Part shown: positions 1-6,798 of the stretch, piece by piece
Numbering within the stretch: the first letter of the stretch is position 1
Layout of the letters: each line of letters begins with the position of its first letter
Assembly: GCA_023416585.1 (NCBI GenBank)
Contig: JAEZHM010000126.1
Coordinates: 1 to 17,043, forward strand
Direction: 5' to 3'
Length of the DNA: 17,043 nt
Source: Bacillota bacterium
Lineage (GTDB): Bacteria > Bacillota > Clostridia > Christensenellales > Aristaeellaceae
The notes under the pieces: generated by a model
The model's database searches: none
Told to the model about the DNA's origin: nothing
What the model saw: the letters and a program-made list of their open reading frames with translations, nothing else
Translations under genes and position numbers: made by a program

Positions 1-65
1 GGCGCAGTCGACTTGTTGACGACCTTTTCCCTTCCCTTGCGGATCAATTGATTGATCGTGGGCAT
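1..65 (-). CDS. rpsL: 30S ribosomal protein S12, 5' fragment
   Basis: The minus strand reads MPTINQLIRKGREK followed by VVNKSTA before the window edge, which is the highly conserved start of ribosomal protein S12, the decoding-centre protein of the small subunit. Only 21 codons and two further bases are visible, so the streptomycin-relevant region lies outside the window. The ATG (complement of 63-65) is preceded by AGGAGGTG (complement of 71-78), a near-perfect ribosome binding site. The gene lies 67 nt downstream of ybxF and is probably cotranscribed with it; in Firmicutes rpsG, fusA and tuf normally follow, which would be to the left of this window. The gap between the two genes (66-132) holds a small 6-bp hairpin (97-102 with 110-115) but no terminator with a T-run. 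Confidence 0.95.
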   Translation of the reverse strand, partial: MPTINQLIRKGREKVVNKSTA

Positions 66-132
66 GGAAGCACCTCCTGGAATGATATCTATAATACTTC
101 CGCAACCCTCGGAAGCCTATAGGCAATGAATT

Positions 133-378
133 TCAGCGCAACAACCCGGCGGCAGCGGTATCCACATCGACGTGGCAGGCCTGCCCCAATTGCGCCATGG
201 TCTTGACCACCGTTACGGGCACCCGGCCAGCCTCCGCCGCCGTGCGCACCCTGCGGTAAATGAAATCGTCCGCATCCTCCGCCACAAACACATGGGCAAC
301 CTTTCCGTTTTGAAGCGCCCGCAAAAGCTGCTTGGTGCCAACCACGCGGCCGGCGGGATTTTTCAATTCCTCCAGCAT
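133..378 (-). CDS. ybxF: L7Ae/L30e-family K-turn-binding ribosomal protein (YbxF/RplGB type)
   Basis: This 81-residue protein has the features of the short bacterial L7Ae family: a KQLLRAL helix, the core strand VAHVFVAEDAD, and a C-terminal VPVTVVKTMAQLGQAC segment, matching the family pattern of AEDAD followed by VPV and LGxAC. Proteins of this family bind kink-turn RNA; their role on the ribosome is not essential in studied species. The length is typical (about 80-85 residues). The ATG (complement of 376-378) has AAGGAG at the complement of 388-393, nine bases upstream. In Bacillus and most Clostridia this gene sits directly between rpoC and rpsL; here it keeps rpsL downstream, but rpoC is absent upstream and an aldolase gene faces away from it. 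A strong promoter lies about 80 bases upstream. Confidence 0.9.
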   Translation of the reverse strand: MLEELKNPAGRVVGTKQLLRALQNGKVAHVFVAEDADDFIYRRVRTAAEAGRVPVTVVKTMAQLGQACHVDVDTAAAGLLR

Positions 379-460
379 TTCGGATCGCTCCTTTTTAGGG
401 AAGTTTCAGACCTGTTTTCCCAAAAAGGCATAGAAAACATAGTCTGCGGACAACCAGATA

Positions 461-489
461 ATCATATCATTGATTTCCTTTTCTGTCAA
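461..489 (-). promoter_or_regulatory. Sigma-A-type promoter for ybxF-rpsL
   Basis: On the minus strand a perfect -35 TTGACA (complement of 484-489) is separated by exactly 17 bases from TATGAT (complement of 461-466), a 5/6 match to the -10 box. Transcription would start near 454, leaving a 5' leader of about 75 nt before the ybxF ATG. This gives the ybxF-rpsL unit its own promoter, consistent with its physical separation from rpoBC. The call is from sequence match only. Confidence 0.75.
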
Positions 490-573
490 TCAGTCCGTCA
501 TAAAAACATTTGGTTCCAATGGACAAGGGGCTCCCGGCAGAGCGTATAAAAGAACAAGCAGACGCATGCTCTC

Positions 574-602
574 TTTACCCGCAGGCTCCGGCATGTTATA
601 AT
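574..602 (+). promoter_or_regulatory. Extended -10 promoter for the aldolase gene
   Basis: A consensus TATAAT (597-602) is preceded by the extended element TG plus one base (594-596), and a 4/6 -35 match TTTACC (574-579) lies 17 bases upstream. The predicted start is near 609, leaving a leader of about 40 nt. It diverges from the ybxF promoter; 379-649 holds both promoters and no further gene that I can support. Confidence 0.7.
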
Positions 603-606
603 CGCA

Positions 607-625
607 GCATGCTTAAAACAAGCAT
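607..625 (+). promoter_or_regulatory. Inverted repeat at the aldolase transcription start, candidate operator
   Basis: ATGCTT (609-614) and AAGCAT (620-625) form a perfect inverted repeat around AAAAC, right at the predicted transcription start. The 7-mer GCATGCT occurs at 607-613 and again at 564-570, just upstream of the -35 box, so copies flank the promoter. This is a layout that a repressor could use. The identity of any binding protein is unknown; the DeoR protein of this window is one candidate by proximity only. Confidence 0.4.
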
Positions 626-649
626 ATTAAACACACGGAGGGATTGACC

Positions 650-1684
650 ATGCCGGTAGCAACCCATGAAATCTATTGCAGAATGTTAGACAGCGCGCTT
701 GCAAACAAGTATGCCTATCCGGCTGTCAATGTCGTATCTATTGAATCGGCAAACGCTGTGCTCGCGGGACTCGCGAAGGCCAAGTCAGACGGTATTATAC
801 AGATTTCTATCGGCGGTGGCAAGCACGCTTCAGGCAGTATGATTGGAAGCACAGCCATTGGTGCAATCGCGCTTGCCAATTATGTTCACTATGTGGCAGA
901 TTACTATGATGTTTATGTTGCCCTTCATACCGACCATTGCCAGCTGGGAAAGCTGGACGAATTCGTACGGCCGCTGATTACCGAAACAAAGCGGAGGCGC
1001 GCACAAGGCCTTCCCAATCTTTTTCAAAGCCATATGTTTGACGGAGGAACCCTTTCCCTTGATGAGAACATCAACATTGCCAAGGAACTGGCGGAACTGT
1101 GCACCCAAAATGAAATCCTTCTTGAAGTAGAGGCCGGCGTCGTCGGCGGTGAGGAAGACGGCGTTAACCATGATGGCGTGCCCAGGGAGAAGCTTTTTAC
1201 CACACCGGACGATATGATCCGTTTTTATGATGCGCTGGGGCAAATAACCAATTACCGCTTTCTTCTGGCAGCAACCTTTGGAAATGTCCATGGCAGCTAC
1301 AAACCCGGCAATGTCAAATTGAAGCCCAAAATTTTGCGTGACGGCCAGGAGGAATTGAAACGCCTGTATGGATCTGATAAGAATTTCTACCTTGTGTTCC
1401 ATGGTGGTTCCGGATCAACAAAGGAAGAAATCTCGGAGGCTGTCGATTACGGTGTTGTAAAGATGAATATCGATACGGACACACAATATGCTTTCACCCG
1501 TCCGATCGTACATCATATAATGAAGAATTATGATGGCGTGTTGAAAATTGACGGCGAAGTCGGTATAAAAAAGCAATACGATCCCCGCGCGTATCTTGCG
1601 GCTGCCGAAGCCGGCATGAAAGCAAGAGTGATGGAAGCCTGCGAAGACCTGCGTTCATCCGGAAAAACCATTTTCTCAAAGTGA
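650..1684 (+). CDS. fba: Class II fructose-bisphosphate aldolase
   Basis: This 344-residue enzyme should cleave fructose 1,6-bisphosphate (or a related ketose bisphosphate) to dihydroxyacetone phosphate and an aldehyde phosphate using zinc. Visible hallmarks are ALHTDHC with the catalytic Asp95 and zinc ligand His96, SHMFDGG near 127-133, GVVGGEEDGV (163-172), ATFGNVHG with His214, YKPGNVKL, the phosphate-binding FHGGSGS with His251, and GVVKMNIDTDTQYAFT. It belongs to the long class IIA form and resembles the actinobacterial (mycobacterial) enzyme in length and C-terminus more than the ~285-residue Bacillus form. I chose ATG 650 because GGAGGGA (637-643) sits six bases upstream; an in-frame TTG at 644 abuts that site. 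It has its own promoter and terminator, so its link to the sugar module downstream is unproven. A ketose bisphosphate other than fructose is possible. Confidence 0.9.
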   Translation: MPVATHEIYCRMLDSALANKYAYPAVNVVSIESANAVLAGLAKAKSDGIIQISIGGGKHASGSMIGSTAIGAIALANYVHYVADYYDVYVALHTDHCQLGKLDEFVRPLITETKRRRAQGLPNLFQSHMFDGGTLSLDENINIAKELAELCTQNEILLEVEAGVVGGEEDGVNHDGVPREKLFTTPDDMIRFYDALGQITNYRFLLAATFGNVHGSYKPGNVKLKPKILRDGQEELKRLYGSDKNFYLVFHGGSGSTKEEISEAVDYGVVKMNIDTDTQYAFTRPIVHHIMKNYDGVLKIDGEVGIKKQYDPRAYLAAAEAGMKARVMEACEDLRSSGKTIFSK

Positions 1685-1705
1685 GATAGAATTGTATAAC
1701 AATGT

Positions 1706-1739
1706 AAAAGGCCTTTGAAATATCGGAGGCCTTTTTCTT
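1706..1739 (+). terminator. Intrinsic terminator after fba
   Basis: AAAAGGCCT (1706-1714) pairs perfectly with AGGCCTTTT (1727-1735) around a 12-nt loop, followed by a T-rich tail. It lies 21 bases past the aldolase stop codon and isolates that gene from the SpoIID-domain gene. Confidence 0.8.
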
Positions 1740-1863
1740 GTTTCTTGCTGCCCTGCCGCTTCTTGCTTTGATTGGACAGCTGCATTTTCCAAAAGGTTGC
1801 GGCGTATTTTACTTTCTGCCTGGGGAAACTTGTGTAAGTCAAATGATTCAAGGAGGTTTCCTC

Positions 1864-2871
1864 ATGCGCGCCCTTTGTCTTCTTCTCTCATGCCTGCTGA
1901 TTGCATGCCTGCTGTCTTCCTGCGCTTCTCCCAATGCCCAGGCGGAGCTTTTACCCTCGGCTTCGCCCAAGTCAGGCGCTTTAACCGGCGACGCTCCCGC
2001 TCAAAAGCCCCCAATGCCCTCTAAGCTTACCAAGACCGACAAAAACGGCGTACCTACTTTACAGGTTTATGTGGTGAAGGACAAGGCCATCAAGGAAATG
2101 GACCTGGAGACCTACCTTCAGGGCGTTGTGGCCGGAGAAATGAAAAATGATTGGCCTCTTGAGGCGCTCCGGGCCCAGGCGATCCTTGCCCGCACCTTCG
2201 TGCTGAAATTCACTACGGAAAAGGAAAGCAAATACAAAGGCGCTGATGTTTCCACAGACATTGAGGAAGCCCAGGCCTACGCCGCCAATGAGATCAACGA
2301 CCGGGTAAAACAGGCGGTGGAGAGCACCCGCGGCATGGTTCTGGCATCTGGCGGAGAATTCCCCTATACTTGGTTCCACGCCCATTCCGGCGGCCAAACC
2401 GCCCTGGCCAAGGAAGGCCTGGCATATGAAAAAGAGGAACCTTCCTATACGGAGAGCGTTCCCGGCCAGGAAAGCAATGATGCGCCTCCGGATGCCAAAG
2501 CATGGAACGCATCCTTCACCGAGGCCGAATTTCTGGCAGCCTGCAAAAAGGCCGGCGGTTCCCCGACTTCCGCCAAAGATATCTCCATCGCCCAAAAGGG
2601 TGAAAGCGGCCGGGCGATAACCATCTCCGTAGGCGGTCAGGAAGTAAACGCTCCCGGACTGCGCATTGCTCTGGACAGCATGAAAATGCGCTCCACGCTG
2701 CTGACAAGCATCAAGTACCAGGATGGGAAAGTCGTCATGTCTGGCAAGGGCTACGGTCACGGGGTGGGCATGCCCCAGTGGGGCGCCTACGGTCTGGCCC
2801 AAGGCGGCATGAAGGGCGAACAGATCGTTATGCAGTACTTCAAAAACGTACAGGTAGTATCGATGTGGTAA
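1864..2871 (+). CDS. SpoIID/LytB-domain lipoprotein, probable peptidoglycan lytic transglycosylase
   Basis: The 335-residue product begins with a lipoprotein signal: a hydrophobic stretch ending LLSSC, predicting lipidation at Cys20, then a Pro/Ser-rich linker to about residue 60. The rest is a SpoIID domain: LETYLQGVVAGEM with the presumed catalytic Glu92, then LRAQAILARTF, the HAHSGGQT segment, and the diagnostic GYGHGVGMPQWGA at 296-308. SpoIID cleaves glycan strands during spore engulfment; paralogues act in wall remodelling or amidase enhancement. I chose ATG 1864 because AAGGAGG (1850-1856) is correctly spaced and the signal peptide begins there; an open frame extends upstream to 1738 but overlaps the preceding terminator. 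The usual spoIID neighbours (murA, spoIIQ, spoIIID) are absent, so this is probably a paralogue rather than the engulfment protein itself. I see no confident promoter at 1740-1863. Confidence 0.85.
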   Translation: MRALCLLLSCLLIACLLSSCASPNAQAELLPSASPKSGALTGDAPAQKPPMPSKLTKTDKNGVPTLQVYVVKDKAIKEMDLETYLQGVVAGEMKNDWPLEALRAQAILARTFVLKFTTEKESKYKGADVSTDIEEAQAYAANEINDRVKQAVESTRGMVLASGGEFPYTWFHAHSGGQTALAKEGLAYEKEEPSYTESVPGQESNDAPPDAKAWNASFTEAEFLAACKKAGGSPTSAKDISIAQKGESGRAITISVGGQEVNAPGLRIALDSMKMRSTLLTSIKYQDGKVVMSGKGYGHGVGMPQWGAYGLAQGGMKGEQIVMQYFKNVQVVSMW

Positions 2872-2906
2872 GATTTATGCCAGCATAGCTCCAATGTGGA
2901 GGAGTT

Positions 2907-2954
2907 AGGGCCGCCTCAAAGCGAGAGAATCGCTATGGGGCGGCCCTCTCTTTT
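2907..2954 (+). terminator. Intrinsic terminator after the SpoIID-domain gene
   Basis: AGGGCCGCC (2907-2915) pairs with GGCGGCCCT (2939-2947), with an inner helix GCGA (2921-2924) and TCGC (2930-2933), followed by a CTCTTTT tail. The GC-rich arms make it a strong hairpin about 35 bases past the stop codon. Confidence 0.8.
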
Positions 2955-3001
2955 CATCGCATCACACATGACGTTGGAACAAGTCACCCATGTTAATACA
3001 A

Positions 3002-3050
3002 TTTCACATATTATCATTATTTTTCACTATATCATGACATTTTATAAAAT
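3002..3050 (+). promoter_or_regulatory. AT-rich upstream region with tandem repeat and palindrome
   Basis: TTTCACATATTATCAT (3002-3017) is followed 20 bases later by TTTCACTATATCAT (3022-3035), about two helical turns apart. A perfect 12-bp palindrome ATTTTATAAAAT (3039-3050) ends three bases before the -35 box of the isomerase gene. The composition contrasts with the GC-rich surroundings and could act as an UP element or regulator sites. Confidence 0.4.
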
Positions 3051-3053
3051 CCA

Positions 3054-3082
3054 TTGACAATCTGTGAAAACCGTGTTACCCT
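3054..3082 (+). promoter_or_regulatory. Promoter for the isomerase gene
   Basis: A perfect -35 TTGACA (3054-3059) is followed after 17 bases by TACCCT (3077-3082), a weak -10 box supported by a TG at 3074-3075 (extended -10). Transcription would begin near 3089, leaving about 20 nt of leader. Its position excludes the in-frame GTG codons at 3064 and 3073 as translation starts, because both lie within the promoter. Confidence 0.7.
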
Positions 3083-3108
3083 ATACACATCAGAGGGAGG
3101 TCGGTAAC

Positions 3109-4041
3109 TTGAATTATGCCACACGATTGAATTCCTTTCTGAAAAGAAAAGGGCAAACCATGGCAGCCACCATGGCGGAGCTTGGCAGGATCAATGGAAT
3201 TACGCATGTTGACATCAACTACCCTGAGCATCTTGAGCAAACCACTTTATCACAGATGAAGTCGCTTGTAGAGCAGAATGGGCTGAAAGTTAACGGCCTG
3301 GCGCTTCGGTTTCCCGATGGACTCATAGACGGTGAATTCACCAATCATGACCATGTGCTTTCCGATAAGGCAAAGCTACTTTGTCAGGAAGCAGTTCAGG
3401 CATGCCGGGAACTAGGCGGCGAAATTGTCACCGTTTGGCAAGCATTTGACGGCTTTGATTATCCCTTTCAGGTGGATTATGTAAAGGCTTGGGGGCAGAT
3501 GCGCGATGCCCTGCGCGAAATCGCGGATGCGGCGGCCCCGGATATCCGCATCAGCATTGAATACAAGCCGTTCCAACCCCGCGCATTCAGCCTGGTTCCC
3601 AATATGGCCACCGCTATGATGCTGGTAGAAGAGATCGGAAGGGAAAACGTCGGCCTTACGCTGGATTTTTGCCACATGCTTATGGCAGGCGAAAACCCGG
3701 CAACCGCTCTTGCGTTTGTTGCTTCCCGGAACCGCTTGCTGGGAGTCCACCTCAATGATGGCTACAGGCTCAACGACGACGGCCTCATGGTCGGCTCCGT
3801 GCACCCTATGCAAACGCTTGAATTTCTGTATTACGCCAAAAAGTATGGGTACAGCCAGGTCATTTACTTTGACACATTTCCCCTTCGGGAAGACCCGGTT
3901 CTCGAGTGCCGTCAGAATATTCGCATGGTCAATAAGCTTATAAGCGTGATGGATGAAATCGGCCTTCAAAAGATCAACGAAATGGTATTGTCCCAAAAGG
4001 GCACAACCGCCATGGAAATATTGCACGGCCTGCTGAAATAG
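3109..4041 (+). CDS. Xylose isomerase-like TIM-barrel protein, sugar isomerase/epimerase
   Basis: The 310-residue product has the pattern of the AP endonuclease 2/xylose isomerase-like superfamily, whose members interconvert aldoses and ketoses or epimerise ketoses using a divalent metal. Candidate metal ligands lie at strand ends in the right order: Glu151 in SIEYKP, Asp186 in LTLDFCHM, His214 in GVHLNDG and Asp255 in YFDTFP. An Asp as the fourth ligand recalls L-rhamnose isomerase-type enzymes more than the Glu common in epimerases, but this is an eye-level comparison. I chose TTG 3109 because GGGAGG (3095-3100) is eight bases upstream and the promoter overlaps earlier starts. It ends about 110 bases before the sugar-binding protein gene, without a clear terminator, so readthrough into the transporter operon is plausible. 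The substrate is unknown. Confidence 0.8.
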   Translation: MNYATRLNSFLKRKGQTMAATMAELGRINGITHVDINYPEHLEQTTLSQMKSLVEQNGLKVNGLALRFPDGLIDGEFTNHDHVLSDKAKLLCQEAVQACRELGGEIVTVWQAFDGFDYPFQVDYVKAWGQMRDALREIADAAAPDIRISIEYKPFQPRAFSLVPNMATAMMLVEEIGRENVGLTLDFCHMLMAGENPATALAFVASRNRLLGVHLNDGYRLNDDGLMVGSVHPMQTLEFLYYAKKYGYSQVIYFDTFPLREDPVLECRQNIRMVNKLISVMDEIGLQKINEMVLSQKGTTAMEILHGLLK

Positions 4042-4105
4042 CGCCCGTCCCAATCCCACTCAGGCGCCATGCACAAGTTATGGATTCCCACACCAGTTCA
4101 TCCTT

Positions 4106-4133
4106 TTGTAATCCGCCGCGGATGCGGTATAAT
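4106..4133 (+). promoter_or_regulatory. Possible promoter of the sugar ABC transporter operon
   Basis: A consensus TATAAT (4128-4133) follows TTGTAA (4106-4111, 4/6 match) after 16 bases. Transcription would start near 4140, inside the ribosome binding site AGGAGGG (4138-4144), leaving almost no leader. Either the start is slightly earlier, or this box is fortuitous and the operon is read from 3054. Confidence 0.45.
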
Positions 4134-4150
4134 GAATAGGAGGGTATACA

Positions 4151-5209
4151 ATGATCCGTAAACTGATGTCCCTGGTTCTGGCTCTTGCCATGGTGCTCAC
4201 CATGAGCGCTCTTGCCATGGCGGAGGAAAAAGAGTTTAACCCAGACAACGAGGCAGGCGTGAACTTCCAGGACATGCGCACAACCTTTGGCGCCATCCCC
4301 GCTTTGGAAGGCGATGTGCTGCTTGGCGCTGTGGCGAAGGCATTCGAGAATGAATACTGGCGCACCCTGAAGGAAGGATACGAAGCCTTTGCCCAGAAGA
4401 TGCAGGCCGCCGGTCAGAAGGTGACCATCGACGTCCGCTCCGCCCAGGGCGAAGGTGATGAACAGGGCCAGCTTTCCATCGTGAAAGACATGGTGAACAA
4501 AAAGTACACAGCCCTGTTGCTTTCCCCCATATCTGACAGCAATCTTACCCCCGGCGTGGAAGACGCGCTAGATGCCGGCATCCCCGTTGTGAATGTAAAT
4601 GACGGCCTGATCGAGCTTGCCCCCAACTTTGTCGGTCCCCGCGCCGTGGAGAACGGCGAGCGCGCCGCCGCTTGGATTGCAGAGAAGATCGGCAACGAAG
4701 GCAAGGTAGCCGTCGTTATCGGCATGCCAAAAGCCTTTGCCGCCAGGCAGCGTACCCTGGGCTTTGTGACATGGATGGCCGAGAACGCCCCTAACATTCA
4801 GGTGGTGGAACAGCAGAATGCCGACTGGGACCGCGCCAAGGCAAAGGACCTGGCAGAAACCTGGATGAAAAAGCATCCGGATCTGAAGGCCATCTTCTGC
4901 AATAACGACACCATGGCTTTGGGCGTGGTAGAGGCTGTGGAAGCCGCCGGTTCGGACATCCTGGTAGTAGGCGTGGACGGTATCGGCGAAGCCTATGATT
5001 CCATCCGTGCAGGCGGCCTGGACGCCACTGTGGACTCCTTCCCCTTCTACAAGTCCCAAATCGCGGCCGAAGCCTGCCTGCGGCTGCTGGGCGGCCAGAA
5101 GCTTCCCCGTGTCATCTGGACGCCGCAAGCCTTGATCGACAGCACGAACGTGGACACGCCCGCTGCCGAAATCATTAGCTGGACCGAAGCCGAATTCGCC
5201 GCAAATTAA
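4151..5209 (+). CDS. Sugar ABC transporter substrate-binding protein, RbsB-like (type 1 periplasmic fold)
   Basis: This 352-residue protein captures a sugar outside the cell and hands it to the permease encoded downstream. Residues 1-24 form a signal peptide ending AMA before Glu25, which looks like signal peptidase I cleavage; there is no lipobox cysteine, unusual for a Gram-positive binding protein. The mature part has the two-lobe family's landmarks: a strand with AVAKAFENEYW, LLLSPISDSNL, GIPVVNVND, AARQRTLGF, NADWDRAKA, FCNNDTMALG and VVGVDGIGE. Compared with E. coli RbsB, the binding-site Arg in AAR, the Asn in NND and the Asp in VDG are kept, while the LDR segment is VND and the Phe of ADFDR is Trp, so the ligand need not be ribose. 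AGGAGGG ends six bases before the ATG. A strong hairpin separates it from the ATPase gene. Confidence 0.88.
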   Translation: MIRKLMSLVLALAMVLTMSALAMAEEKEFNPDNEAGVNFQDMRTTFGAIPALEGDVLLGAVAKAFENEYWRTLKEGYEAFAQKMQAAGQKVTIDVRSAQGEGDEQGQLSIVKDMVNKKYTALLLSPISDSNLTPGVEDALDAGIPVVNVNDGLIELAPNFVGPRAVENGERAAAWIAEKIGNEGKVAVVIGMPKAFAARQRTLGFVTWMAENAPNIQVVEQQNADWDRAKAKDLAETWMKKHPDLKAIFCNNDTMALGVVEAVEAAGSDILVVGVDGIGEAYDSIRAGGLDATVDSFPFYKSQIAAEACLRLLGGQKLPRVIWTPQALIDSTNVDTPAAEIISWTEAEFAAN

Positions 5210-5234
5210 GCGGGATTCAACCGGAATAAAACAG

Positions 5235-5284
5235 GCGCGCTTGGCGCAGGTGCTTGTGAGCAACCAAGCCCTCGCCAGGCGCGC
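5235..5284 (+). other. Intercistronic hairpin between binding protein and ATPase genes
   Basis: GCGCGCTTGGCG (5235-5246) pairs with CGCCAGGCGCGC (5273-5284) with one G-U pair, and GCTTG (5252-5256) with CAAGC (5265-5269) extends the structure. No T-run follows, so it is not a classical terminator. Such hairpins after binding-protein genes often protect the upstream mRNA, giving more binding protein than membrane components; that role here is inference. Confidence 0.65.
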
Positions 5285-5307
5285 TTCCCGTGTTAGGAGG
5301 AATGATT

Positions 5308-6795
5308 GTGGCATTCCCGGCCATTGCATTTGAACATATCACGAAGATCTTCCCCGGCGTAAAAGCGCTGGAAGACGTTTCTTTCCATGTGGAACCGCGC
5401 GAAGTCCATGCGCTGCTGGGGGAAAACGGAGCAGGGAAGTCCACGCTTCTGAACATATTGCACGGCGTTTATTCTCAATACGAGGGCAGCGTGTCCTTGA
5501 GCGGCAGGAAGGTTGCCTATACCTCCACCAGTCAGGCCATTGAAGCCGGCGTGGCAAAGGTACACCAGGAAATCAACCTGGTGATGGAGCTGACCGTTGC
5601 GCAGAACATTTCTCTGGGCTACGAACCAAGAAAGCGCGGCCTCATTGATTATGAAAAAATGAACCGCGATGCTGGAGACATTCTGGAAAGGCTGGGATGC
5701 CGCTTTAAGCCGGCCGATCTTGTTAAAACTCTTAGCACCGGCGAGATGCAGATGATTGGCATCGCCAAAGCGCTGTACCATAACGCCTCCATCATTTCCT
5801 TTGACGAGCCTACCACCGCCCTGACCAACAAGGAGACGGAACACCTGTTTCAAATCATCCGGGAACTGAAGCAAAAAGGAATCACCATTCTGTACGTCAG
5901 CCACAAGCTGGACGAGATCTTTGAGATCGCAGACCGGGCGACCGTTCTTAGAGACGGCCGTTATATCGGCACACATGAGATTGGAAGGATCACCAAGGAA
6001 CAGCTGATCCGGTCCATGGTTGGGCGCGACGTAAGCAGTTACGCCGTGCGGCTTGCCCCGCCATGCATCAGGGAAGAGGTATTGCTCCAGGCGGAAGGGT
6101 TGTGTTCCTCCATGTTTGAAGACGTCAGTTTTACCTTGCACCGGGGAGAGATTTTGGGATTTGCCGGTCTGGTGGGTTCGGGACGCACCGACATCATGCG
6201 AGCCATCTTCGGTGCGGATCCCCTTCGCTCCGGAAAAATCTTTATCCGTGGCAAACAGGTTCGCATCCGCCGGCCTGAGCAGGCGCTTGCGCACGGCATT
6301 GGCCTTCTGCCAGAAAACAGGAAAAGCCAGGGGTTTGTAAGGTTGATGAGCAATGCGGACAACATGGGGCTGGCCTCCTTGAAGCGGTTTACAAAATGGC
6401 TGCTTTTAAATCACAAAAGCAAGCGCCAAAATTGCCTGTTCTACATGGACCAGATGGCATTGACCCCCCGGAACCCCGATTATCTTGTAAGCAATCTATC
6501 CGGAGGCAACCAGCAGAAAGTCGTACTCTCAAAATGGCTTTCCACCGGCGCTGATATATTAATTTTTGACGAGCCCACCAAGGGGATTGATGTAGGCGCA
6601 AAAGCTGATATCTACCGTCTGATGGAGGATCTGGTAGATAAGGGGAAAGCCATCATTATGGTTTCATCGGAACTGCCTGAGGTGATCGGCATGAGTGACC
6701 GGGTGATCGTGATGCATGAAGGCCGCATGGCAGCAACCCTGTCCCGGACGGAATTATCAGAAGAAACCATTTTGAAATACGCAATGGGGGAGTAA
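5308..6795 (+). CDS. Sugar ABC transporter ATP-binding protein, two tandem domains (RbsA/MglA type)
   Basis: The 495-residue protein contains two fused ATPase domains that energise sugar import at the inner face of the membrane. Domain one has Walker A GENGAGKST (38-46), the signature LSTGEMQ (142-148) and Walker B ISFDEPTTA with Asp166-Glu167, followed by a switch His in VSHKLDEI. Domain two has the degenerate Walker A GLVGSGRT (287-294) normal for this family, a signature LSGGNQQK (397-404) and Walker B IFDEPTKGID with Asp421-Glu422. I chose GTG 5308 since AGGAGG (5295-5300) is seven bases upstream; an in-frame ATG at 5302 is too close to that site. The stop codon is three bases before the permease ATG. 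Sequence alone fits ribose, galactose, xylose or other sugar importers equally well. Confidence 0.93.
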   Translation: MAFPAIAFEHITKIFPGVKALEDVSFHVEPREVHALLGENGAGKSTLLNILHGVYSQYEGSVSLSGRKVAYTSTSQAIEAGVAKVHQEINLVMELTVAQNISLGYEPRKRGLIDYEKMNRDAGDILERLGCRFKPADLVKTLSTGEMQMIGIAKALYHNASIISFDEPTTALTNKETEHLFQIIRELKQKGITILYVSHKLDEIFEIADRATVLRDGRYIGTHEIGRITKEQLIRSMVGRDVSSYAVRLAPPCIREEVLLQAEGLCSSMFEDVSFTLHRGEILGFAGLVGSGRTDIMRAIFGADPLRSGKIFIRGKQVRIRRPEQALAHGIGLLPENRKSQGFVRLMSNADNMGLASLKRFTKWLLLNHKSKRQNCLFYMDQMALTPRNPDYLVSNLSGGNQQKVVLSKWLSTGADILIFDEPTKGIDVGAKADIYRLMEDLVDKGKAIIMVSSELPEVIGMSDRVIVMHEGRMAATLSRTELSEETILKYAMGE

Positions 6796-6798
6796 TGC

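Noticed and set aside
172..549. A 125-codon plus-strand frame across ybxF and its promoter
   Set aside because: It is the reverse reading of a recognisable L7Ae-family gene and of its promoter region, and shows no family pattern.
1738..1863. A longer N-terminus for the SpoIID-domain protein
   Set aside because: It would start in the tail of the aldolase terminator, and ATG 1864 has a strong ribosome binding site and begins a standard lipoprotein signal.
3065..3080. A catabolite-repression (cre-like) element between the -35 and -10 of the isomerase promoter
   Set aside because: TGAAAACCGTGTTACC fits the cre consensus only if a base is inserted; too weak to call.
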